Of a stretch of DNA of 8,139 bases, positions 1 to 5,237 are shown piece after piece. The stretch lies in the NCBI GenBank assembly GCA_017354575.1, contig JAFMQP010000172.1, positions 1 through 8,139 of the forward strand, in the 5' to 3' direction. A program made the translations under genes and the position numbers. The notes beneath the pieces were generated by a model that saw nothing but the letters and a program-made list of their open reading frames with translations, had not been told where the DNA came from and searched no databases. Position 1 is the stretch's first letter, and every line of letters begins with the position of its first letter. This stretch comes from Acidothermales bacterium. Its GTDB lineage: Bacteria > Actinomycetota > Actinomycetes > Streptosporangiales > WHST01.

Positions 1-456
1 CCTGGTGCGGAAGTGGTAGACGAGCGCGACGTCGGCCTCACCACGCCGCAGCGCCTCGACCGCCGGCGTCGGCTCCGCCTCGATGGCCCGTACGTCGACG
101 TCGGGACGCCCCGTCATCGGCGGCAGCGCGCGCGGCAGCAGGCTCTGCCCGGCACTGGAGAACGTCGCGACGGCGAGCCGCCCGGCGCGTCCTTCCACCA
201 GCTGCGAGAGCCGGCGCTCCGCCTCGGACAGCTGGCCGGCCACGGCGTCGGCCGCCTCGACGAGCAGCGCGCCGGCGGCCGTGAGCCGGACGCCGCGGGT
301 GCTGCGGTCGACGACGGTGGTGCCGACGGAACGCTCCAGTGCGGCGACGTGCTGCGAGACCGCCGACGGCGTGAGGCGCAGCGACCGCGCGGCCCCGGCC
401 AGGCTGCCGTGACGCGACACCTCACGCAGGATGCCGATCCGGTGCACGTCGATCAC
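1..456 (-). CDS. LysR-family transcriptional regulator, N-terminal part (cut by left edge)
   Basis: This is a DNA-binding regulator of the LysR type. About 152 codons are visible, and the C-terminal half of the effector domain lies beyond position 1. The protein begins VIDVHRIGILREV and has the usual LysR winged helix-turn-helix in roughly the first 60 residues (LAGAARSLRLTPSAVSQHVA, then LERSVGTTVVDR and GVRLTAAG). A linker helix rich in Ala, Glu and Arg follows, and then the start of the periplasmic-binding-like effector domain (GRLAVATFSSAG). I chose GTG at 456 because it gives the family's normal N-terminus and lies 7 bases after a TAGGGT box; GTG at 462 is possible. It faces away from the binding-like gene at 494, the classic layout in which a LysR protein controls its divergent neighbour. 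That target is inferred. The family is clear; the effector is unknown. Confidence 0.9.
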   Translation of the reverse strand, partial: MIDVHRIGILREVSRHGSLAGAARSLRLTPSAVSQHVAALERSVGTTVVDRSTRGVRLTAAGALLVEAADAVAGQLSEAERRLSQLVEGRAGRLAVATFSSAGQSLLPRALPPMTGRPDVDVRAIEAEPTPAVEALRRGEADVALVYHFRTR

Positions 457-463
457 AGGCACG

Positions 464-469
464 ACCCTA
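464..469 (-). promoter_or_regulatory. putative -10 box of the LysR gene (leaderless-type)
   Basis: TAGGGT on the minus strand fits the actinobacterial TANNNT -10 pattern and ends 7 bases before the GTG at 456. No Shine-Dalgarno sequence is visible before that GTG. The arrangement suggests a transcript starting at or next to the start codon. No convincing -35 element is visible, so this is inference from position and pattern. Confidence 0.4.
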
Positions 470-481
470 TGCCGTGCCCGG

Positions 482-487
482 TACGCT
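482..487 (+). promoter_or_regulatory. putative -10 box of the binding-like protein gene (leaderless-type)
   Basis: TACGCT fits TANNNT and lies 6 bases before the ATG at 494, with no ribosome binding site between. It sits only 12 bases from the opposing box of the LysR gene, so the two promoters would be divergent and nearly back to back. A LysR protein bound here could affect both. No clear -35 element is visible. Confidence 0.4.
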
Positions 488-493
488 CGCCCG

Positions 494-1219
494 ATGACGA
501 ACCTCGAGGATCTCACGCCCACCGGTGAGCTGCGCGCCGCCATCAACCTGGGCAACCCGGTGCTCGCCGGGGGCACTCCTGCGGAACCGGCAGGCGTCAC
601 GGTCGACCTCGCCCGCGAGATCGCCGCGCGCCTGGGCGTCCCGGTGCGGTTCAGCTGCTTCGACGCGGCACGGAAGTCGTACCAGGCGATGGCTGCCGGG
701 GACGCCGACATCTGCTTCCTCGCCGTCGAGCCGGCGCGCGAGGCCGACGTCGCCTTCACGCCGCCGTACGTCCTCATCGAAGGCGTCTTCGCCGTGCCCG
801 TCGACTCCGCCCTGACGACGGTGGCCGACGTCGACCGTGACGGCGTGCGGATCGGCGTGAACCGCGGCTCGGCGTACGACCTGTTCCTCACCCGTACGCT
901 GGCGCACGCGACCCTCGTGCGCGGGGACGAGGGCGTCGACGTGTTCCGCGAGCAGGGTCTGGAGGCGGCCGCCGGCATCCGGCAGCCGATGACGGCGTAC
1001 GTCGCGGCGCACCCCGACGTCCGGCTCGTCGACGAGGCGTTCATGACGATCCGGCAGGCCGTCGGCACGCGCCGCGACCGCCGGCCCGCGACCGTCCGGT
1101 TCCTCGCCGCCACCGTGGAGGAGCTGAAGGCGAGCGGGTTCGTCGCCGACGCGCTGCGGCGCTCCGGCCAGTCGCCCACGCTCGTCGCCCCGGCGGCGTC
1201 GCTCGACAGTACCGCTTAA
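494..1219 (+). CDS. Signal-peptide-less family 3 solute-binding-like protein
   Basis: A 241-residue protein with the two-lobed fold of family 3 extracellular solute-binding proteins (SBP_bac_3). Features seen are the N-terminal TGELRAAINLGNPV strand, GVTVDLAREIAARLGV (about 34-49), QAMAAGDADICFLAVEP (about 64-80), then R82 and DVAFTPPYVL (85-94). The hinge segment is GVRIGVNRGSAYDLFLTRTL (117-136), and the C-terminal helix is VEELKASGFVADALRRSG (208-225). The protein starts directly in the mature fold: there is no signal peptide, lipobox or membrane segment, so it should be cytoplasmic. No ABC permease or ATPase of an uptake system lies beside it. The usual amine-binding Asp region after the hinge is replaced by GLEAAAGIRQPM. 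It may be a ligand sensor or an enzyme built on this fold, as cyclohexadienyl dehydratase is, but I cannot assign a function. ATG 494 is preferred over ATG 431, which would run through the divergent promoter and into the LysR start. Confidence 0.8.
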   Translation: MTNLEDLTPTGELRAAINLGNPVLAGGTPAEPAGVTVDLAREIAARLGVPVRFSCFDAARKSYQAMAAGDADICFLAVEPAREADVAFTPPYVLIEGVFAVPVDSALTTVADVDRDGVRIGVNRGSAYDLFLTRTLAHATLVRGDEGVDVFREQGLEAAAGIRQPMTAYVAAHPDVRLVDEAFMTIRQAVGTRRDRRPATVRFLAATVEELKASGFVADALRRSGQSPTLVAPAASLDSTA

Positions 1220-1276
1220 CGCCTCTGTATCAACGCGGCACTACCACTGTCGGCCACCGGTGCGGATCATGTACGG

Positions 1277-2212
1277 GTGACCGCTCGTTCCTGGGGCCTG
1301 CTCGGCCTGCTCGCCGCCATCTGGGGTTCCTCGTACCTGTTCATCGCGCTCGGCCTCACCGACGTCAGCCCGGTGATGCTGGTGTTCCTGCGTGCGGCGC
1401 TCGCCGCGGCCGTGGTCGTCCCGCTGGGGCTGCGGCACAGGCACACGCTGCGCGGGCACTGGAAGGCGGTGCCGCTGCTCGCGCTCAGCCAGGTCGTCGC
1501 GCCGTTCCTGCTCATCAGTTTCGCCGAGCAGCGCATCCCGTCCAGCCTCGCCGGCGTGCTCGTGTCGAGCCAGCCGCTGTGGCTCGCGGTGCTCCTGCCG
1601 CTGCTCCGCGCCGGCCGGCCAGCCCTGGTCTCCGGGGTCGGCACGCTCGTCGGGTTCGGCGGCGTCGCACTGGTCACCGGGTACGACGGCGGGGGAGCCG
1701 TCGACCTGGCCGGCGTCGTGATGGTGCTCGGCGCGGGTCTCTCGTACGCGCTCGCGGCCTGGTGGGCGCGGCATGCGATGACCGGCGTGCACCCGTTGGC
1801 GCAGACGGCGGCGATGCTGACCACGGCGAGCATCGTGCTCGCGCCGTTCGCGGCGTTCCAGCTGCCGAGCTCGATCGGCCTGGTGTCCGGCGGTGCGATC
1901 CTGGTCGTCGCGGTCGTCGGCACCGGCGGCGCGTTCGTCATCTTCACCTGGCTGGTCAAGAACGTCGGACCCGCGCGGGCGAGCCTGGTGTCGTACCTCG
2001 CGCCCGCGTTCGCCCTCGGCTACGGCGCCGTGCTGCTGCGCGAACCCGTCGGGTTGCTGAGCTTCGTCGGCCTGGCGCTGGTGCTCGCCGGTTCTTGGCT
2101 CAGCACGCGGACGACGCTGCGACCCCGGTGGCCGGTGCCGCGCCGGACCAGGGTCGTCGCGCTACAGCAGCCGGAGAGCTGCGCGGCCACCTCGTCGACG
2201 ACCGAGCCCTGA
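1277..2212 (+). CDS. EamA/DMT-superfamily transporter
   Basis: A 311-residue inner membrane protein of the drug/metabolite transporter superfamily, which usually exports metabolites, amino acids or drugs. It has about ten hydrophobic helices arranged as two repeats, roughly residues 6-135 and 143-276. The first opens with the EamA motif IWGSSYLFIALGLTDVSPV and FLRAALAA. The second ends with the conserved GPARASLVSYLAPAFALGYG and LREP (231-257). A basic, Pro/Arg-rich and then Ser/Thr-rich tail of about 35 residues follows the last helix and looks cytoplasmic. Start is GTG 1277, with no good ribosome binding site; GATCAT lies 6 bases upstream and resembles a weak -10. It follows the binding-like gene by 57 bases on the same strand, so joint control by the LysR protein is plausible. 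The substrate cannot be read from sequence. It ends 10 bases from the convergent XRE gene. Confidence 0.92.
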   Translation: MTARSWGLLGLLAAIWGSSYLFIALGLTDVSPVMLVFLRAALAAAVVVPLGLRHRHTLRGHWKAVPLLALSQVVAPFLLISFAEQRIPSSLAGVLVSSQPLWLAVLLPLLRAGRPALVSGVGTLVGFGGVALVTGYDGGGAVDLAGVVMVLGAGLSYALAAWWARHAMTGVHPLAQTAAMLTTASIVLAPFAAFQLPSSIGLVSGGAILVVAVVGTGGAFVIFTWLVKNVGPARASLVSYLAPAFALGYGAVLLREPVGLLSFVGLALVLAGSWLSTRTTLRPRWPVPRRTRVVALQQPESCAATSSTTEP

Positions 2213-2222
2213 CCGGGACGGC

Positions 2223-2474
2223 TCAGGCGGAGCGTTCGGCGTCGCTGCCGAGGCGGGGGAACGGGTCGGTGGCGAAGACGACCTCGACGGGCACCTCGAA
2301 GTACCGCGCGATCCGCAGCGCGAGGTGCAGGCTCGGGCTGTACTCGCCGCGTTCCAGGTACCCGATCGTCTGGTAGTGGACGCCGATCGCGTCGGCGAGC
2401 TGCCGGCGGGAGATGCCGCGTTCGGCACGCAGCATCGCGATCCGGTTGTAGATGGCCTCGCCGCCGGAGCTCAC
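2223..2474 (-). CDS. Small XRE/Cro-type HTH transcriptional regulator
   Basis: An 83-residue protein that is almost entirely one helix-turn-helix domain of the XRE/Cro type: YNRIAMLRAERGISRRQLA, then AIGVHYQTIGYLERGEYSPS and LALRIARYFEVPVEVVF (about 9-67). The short form with the xPSLxLALxIARxFxVPxExVF ending is common in small regulators that stand alone or beside ABC transporters. The 16 residues after it are probably disordered. The start is GTG 2474, which overlaps the stop of the permease gene as GTGA, so translation is likely coupled to the permease. It is the last gene of the ABC operon, which suggests that it represses its own operon in response to the exported compound. That role and the palindrome at 4332-4345 as its site are inference. 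A longer reading of this frame up to about 2900 is spurious because it runs antisense-like through the permease in a second frame. Confidence 0.88.
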   Translation of the reverse strand: MSSGGEAIYNRIAMLRAERGISRRQLADAIGVHYQTIGYLERGEYSPSLHLALRIARYFEVPVEVVFATDPFPRLGSDAERSA

Positions 2475-3325
2475 CGCACCACCTGTCGCATCGCCCGCTC
2501 CCGCCGCGCCGCGACGCTGGAGCCGGACTCGCGGCGGGCCATCCGCCGCAGCACGACCGGCGCGACGACCATGCCGGCGACCGCCCACCCGCCGAGGACG
2601 CCGAGCGTCGCGAGGTGGCGCCAGGAGCCGCCGATCTCCACCGCCGAGAGCGCGCCGGGCAACAGCGCGGAGCGCATCCCGAGGCCGAGCCAGTACATCG
2701 GGAAGACCTGGCCGACCCACTGCAGCCACGCCGGGAACTGGCTCAACGGGTAGAAGATCCCCGACGTCGCGGTGAGGGCCATGATCGGCAGCATGACCAG
2801 GCCCATGTTGCGCGGCGTGGAGAACATCGACCCGATGACCGCGCCGAGCGGCATGGTGGCGAGCAGGCCGAGCACGACGACCCACACCAGCGTGAGCCAC
2901 GAGCCGACGCCGGTGAGCGCCAGCCCGTGCACGAGGAAGACGCCGGGGACGACGACGAGCCCCGACGCGAGCAGCGCCATCGCCGACACCTGCGTCACCT
3001 TTCCGACGAGGTAGCCGATCATCCCGTCGGGTATCGCCTTCGCCCGCAGCAGCGTGCCGTCCTCCCGCTCGACCACGAGCTGCTGGGAGAGGTTCATCAG
3101 CCCGGCGAACGCGATGTTCATGCCGAGCACGCTCGGCAGCATGCTCGAACCGAGCGAGAACGTGGTGCCCGGCACGTGCGCACCGCTGGTGAAGAACATC
3201 GCGACGAGCACGCCGACGGCGGGGAACAGGTACGACCAGATGTCCTGGAAGCTGGTCAGCGTGTTGCGGAACTCGATCCGCCCGCGGGTGAGCCCGGCCC
3301 GGACGGCAACCACCGGCACGGTCAT
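2471..3325 (-). CDS. ABC-2 type transporter permease
   Basis: A 284-residue integral membrane subunit of an exporter. About six hydrophobic helices can be drawn, near residues 30-47, 63-82, 106-132, 141-168, 173-197 and 235-259. The cytoplasmic loop VEREDGTLLRAKAIPDGM followed by YLVGK (85-109) and the FYPLSQFPAWLQWVGQVFPM segment (191-210) are typical of ABC2_membrane permeases of the daunorubicin-resistance and nodulation-export type. The C-terminus is a basic tail (RRMARRESGSS, then RRERAMR). The ATG at 3325 overlaps the ATPase stop as ATGA, so expression is probably coupled and the two subunits form one transporter. One permease gene suggests a homodimer. The exported compound is unknown: drug, lipid or peptide are all possible for this class. 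Confidence 0.93.
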   Translation of the reverse strand: MTVPVVAVRAGLTRGRIEFRNTLTSFQDIWSYLFPAVGVLVAMFFTSGAHVPGTTFSLGSSMLPSVLGMNIAFAGLMNLSQQLVVEREDGTLLRAKAIPDGMIGYLVGKVTQVSAMALLASGLVVVPGVFLVHGLALTGVGSWLTLVWVVVLGLLATMPLGAVIGSMFSTPRNMGLVMLPIMALTATSGIFYPLSQFPAWLQWVGQVFPMYWLGLGMRSALLPGALSAVEIGGSWRHLATLGVLGGWAVAGMVVAPVVLRRMARRESGSSVAARRERAMRQVVR

Positions 3326-4296
3326 GCGTCCCCCCTGCGCTGCGCCTCGAACGCGTGCACTGCGGCGTCGTGACGGCCCGCCTCGAACTCGTGCACGAGG
3401 GCCATGTAGGTGTCCTCGAGGCTCGCCCGGCGCACCTCGAGGTCGGCGACCGCCTCCCCGTACTGCCGGAACAGCTCGCGGACGTAGCCGGTCGCGTCGG
3501 CCGTGGAGTGCACGAACCGCTGCCCGTCGCGGCTCCACCGCACCTCGGCCTCGGTCGACATCAGCCGGGACAGCTGGTCGGCGGAGCCGTCGGCGACGAT
3601 CCGGCCGCCCGCCAGGACGAGGATGCGGTCGGCGAGTTTCTCCGCCTCGTCGAGGTCGTGCGTCGTGAGCAGGATCGTCGTCTCGTCGAGGTCGGACAGC
3701 CGGTGCACGAGGTCGTGGAACTCGCGCCGCGCCTCCGGGTCGAAGCCCGCCGTGGGCTCGTCCAGGAAGAGCAGCTCCGGGCGGCCGACGATGCCGATCG
3801 CGACGTCGAGCCGGCGGCGCTGCCCGCCGGAGAGCTGGCCGGTGCGCTTCGCCGCGTGCGCGGACAGCCCGACGGCGTCGACCAGCTCGTCCACGTCCCA
3901 CGGCCGCGGGATCCGTTCGGTGGCGTACGGCGCGTAGTACGAGCCGAGGTGGGCGAGCAGCTCACGCACGCGCCACCTGCCGTGGTCGCGCCAGGACTGC
4001 AGTACGACGCCTAGCCGCGCCCGCCACTGCTCGCCCCCGCGGGCGGGGTCGGCGCCGAGCACAGAGACGTCGCCGGCCGACCGCATCCGGAAGCCCTCGA
4101 GGATCTCGATCGTGGTCGTCTTGCCCGCGCCGTTGGGGCCGAGCAGTGCGATCACCTCGCCGCGCCGTGCCGCGAAGGTCACCCCGGCGAGCACGTCGGT
4201 GGCCCCGTACCGCATCCGCAGGTCCCGGATGTCGAGCACCGCGTCGTCGGTCCCGACCGCCCGGGCCGGCACCCTGGGCTCGCTCATCACCGTCAC
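3322..4296 (-). CDS. ABC transporter ATP-binding protein (ABC-2 exporter type)
   Basis: A 324-residue cytoplasmic ATPase that powers the permease encoded next. All nucleotide-binding motifs are present: Walker A GPNGAGKT (53-60), Q-loop Gln100, signature LSGGQ (155-159), Walker B ELLFLDEP with catalytic Glu180, D-loop region AGFDPEAR, and switch His213 in LTTHDLDEAE. The C-terminal third (after about 235) is the extension usual in drug-exporter ATPases, ending with the ASLEDTYMALV motif (291-301). The D-loop reads AGFD where most relatives have SGLD or TGLD, a common conservative variant. The start is GTG 4296, because GGGGGAGG lies 5 bases upstream; the ATG at 4287 would be too far from it. 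It is the first gene of a three-gene operon with two 4-base overlaps. Its substrate cannot be told from sequence. Confidence 0.95.
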   Translation of the reverse strand: MTVMSEPRVPARAVGTDDAVLDIRDLRMRYGATDVLAGVTFAARRGEVIALLGPNGAGKTTTIEILEGFRMRSAGDVSVLGADPARGGEQWRARLGVVLQSWRDHGRWRVRELLAHLGSYYAPYATERIPRPWDVDELVDAVGLSAHAAKRTGQLSGGQRRRLDVAIGIVGRPELLFLDEPTAGFDPEARREFHDLVHRLSDLDETTILLTTHDLDEAEKLADRILVLAGGRIVADGSADQLSRLMSTEAEVRWSRDGQRFVHSTADATGYVRELFRQYGEAVADLEVRRASLEDTYMALVHEFEAGRHDAAVHAFEAQRRGDA

Positions 4297-4300
4297 AGGA

Positions 4301-4309
4301 ACCTCCCCC
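4301..4309 (-). promoter_or_regulatory. Shine-Dalgarno site of the ABC operon
   Basis: GGGGGAGGT on the minus strand is a strong ribosome binding site. The last G of GGAGG is 5 bases from GTG 4296 and 14 from ATG 4287, which decides the start of the ATPase in favour of GTG. Confidence 0.8.
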
Positions 4310-4330
4310 GTCCGACGTCTACTAGTGCTG

Positions 4331-4336
4331 ATAGTA
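4331..4336 (-). promoter_or_regulatory. putative -10 box of the ABC-XRE operon
   Basis: TACTAT on the minus strand matches TANNNT. A start of transcription about 7 bases downstream would leave a leader of roughly 27 bases holding the ribosome binding site at 4301-4309. Five of its six bases lie inside the palindrome at 4332-4345, so a protein bound there would block it. No convincing -35 element is seen at 17-19 bases. Confidence 0.4.
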
Positions 4337-4345
4337 CATGTACTA
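4332..4345. promoter_or_regulatory. Perfect 14-base palindrome, candidate operator
   Basis: TAGTACATGTACTA is perfectly self-complementary and lies in the 86-base gap between the divergent ABC operon and lactonase gene. The half-site TACTA occurs once more at 4320-4324, giving TACTA, 7 bases, TAGTA, 4 bases, TACTA. The AT-rich element stands out in otherwise high-GC DNA. It overlaps the presumed -10 of the ABC operon and lies about 25 bases upstream of the presumed -10 of the lactonase gene. The XRE protein made by the ABC operon is the natural candidate to bind it. The binding partner is inference; the symmetry is seen directly. Confidence 0.6.
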
Positions 4346-4370
4346 CGGCTCGTTTGGCTCGTGGTCGCGA

Positions 4371-4376
4371 TACGGT
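4371..4376 (+). promoter_or_regulatory. putative -10 box of the lactonase gene (leaderless-type)
   Basis: TACGGT fits TANNNT and ends 6 bases before GTG 4383, with no ribosome binding site between. This spacing matches the box before the gene at 494 and supports GTG 4383 as the start of both transcript and protein. No clear -35 element is visible. Confidence 0.4.
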
Positions 4377-4382
4377 CGGGTC

Positions 4383-5237
4383 GTGTTCGAGAGCGCGGAG
4401 TTCGCGGCCGGGTTCACCGGCGGCATCGAGGGACCGTGCTGCGACCCCGACGGCGTCCTGTACGCGGTGAACTACGGGCGCGAGGGCACCGTCGGGCGCG
4501 TGCTCCCGGACGGCACCGCGGACGTGTTCGTCGAGCTGCCGGAGGGCAGCGTCGGCAACGGCATCGTGCTGGACGCCGACGGCACCCTGCTGGTGGCCGA
4601 CCACACCGCGCACCAGCTGCTGCGGCTCGACCGCGACGACCGGTCGGTGACCGTCGTCGCGACCGAGCCGCGGATGCACCAGCCGAACGACATCGCCATC
4701 GGCCCGGACCGGCGCGTGTACGCGAGTGACCCCGACTGGGCGAACGACGCCGGGCAGCTGTGGCGGGTCGACCAGGACGGCTCGACCACGCTGCTCGAGA
4801 CGGGCATGGGCACGACCAACGGGATCGAGGTGTCGCCCGACGGCCGGCGGCTGTACGTGAACGAGTCCGTCCAGCGTGACGTGTGGTGCTACGACCTGCA
4901 CGACGACGGCTCGGTCTCGGGCAAGCGGCCGCTGGTCTCGTTCCCCGACTTCGCGATGGACGGGATGCGTTGCGACGTCGAGGGCAACGTGTGGATCGCA
5001 CGGTGGGGGAAGGGTACGGTCGTCCGCGTCACGCCGGACGGCGTCGTCGACCACGAGGTGCGGTTGCTCACCGGCAGCCACTGCACCAACGTCGCGTTCG
5101 GCGGCACGGACGGCTGCACGGTGCACGTCACCGTCGCCGACCGTGGGACCGTCGAGACGTTCCGCGTGGACGTGCCGGGCCGCGCGTTCACCCTGTGGTC
5201 GCGCTGGAGAGGGAAGCCATGGCGACCGAGTACGTGA
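4383..5237 (+). CDS. SMP-30/gluconolactonase-family hydrolase
   Basis: A 284-residue six-bladed beta-propeller enzyme of the SMP-30/gluconolactonase/LRE family, which uses a divalent metal to hydrolyse lactones or related esters. The four metal ligands of the family can be placed: Glu16 in GGIEGP, Asn102 in QPNDIAIGPD, Asn146 in TTNGIEVSPDG, and Asp193 in FAMDGMRCD. Blade repeats of the type DPDGVLYAVN, DADGTLLVAD and SPDGRRLYVN recur through the protein. There is no signal peptide, so it should be cytoplasmic. I chose GTG 4383 because the family begins shortly before the EGP motif and a -10 box lies 6 bases upstream. An in-frame ATG at 4338 would add 15 unlikely residues and lie inside the palindrome. 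Its last 19 bases overlap the transhydrogenase gene, indicating one operon and a linked function. The natural lactone is unknown. Confidence 0.9.
   Translation: MFESAEFAAGFTGGIEGPCCDPDGVLYAVNYGREGTVGRVLPDGTADVFVELPEGSVGNGIVLDADGTLLVADHTAHQLLRLDRDDRSVTVVATEPRMHQPNDIAIGPDRRVYASDPDWANDAGQLWRVDQDGSTTLLETGMGTTNGIEVSPDGRRLYVNESVQRDVWCYDLHDDGSVSGKRPLVSFPDFAMDGMRCDVEGNVWIARWGKGTVVRVTPDGVVDHEVRLLTGSHCTNVAFGGTDGCTVHVTVADRGTVETFRVDVPGRAFTLWSRWRGKPWRPST
5206..5216 (+). promoter_or_regulatory. Shine-Dalgarno site of the transhydrogenase gene
   Basis: The purine run GGAGAGGGAAG ends 2 bases before ATG 5219 and contains GGAG and AGAGGG at workable distances. It lies inside the end of the lactonase gene and favours ATG 5219 over the in-frame GTG at 5195. 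Confidence 0.6.

Noticed and set aside
2204..2224. Short inverted repeat GAGCC/GGCTC between the convergent EamA and XRE genes as a terminator
   Set aside because: The stem is only 5 bp with an 11-base loop and no T-tract, and such repeats are frequent by chance at this GC content.
2223..2900. Long minus-strand frame that would fuse the XRE domain to about 140 upstream residues
   Set aside because: The upstream part lies in a wrong frame of the permease and looks like a shadow; the GTGA overlap at 2471-2474 gives a natural start.
2471..3901. Extended permease frame starting inside the ATPase gene
   Set aside because: The first 190 or so residues are Arg/Pro-rich shadow of the ATPase; the ATG at 3325 with the ATGA overlap gives a normal-length permease.
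4338..4382. Upstream ATG start for the lactonase
   Set aside because: It adds 15 residues not typical of the family, sits inside the palindrome, and has no ribosome binding site.
5195..5218. In-frame GTG as an earlier start for the transhydrogenase
   Set aside because: The purine-rich binding site lies between it and ATG 5219, so ATG 5219 is the better start.
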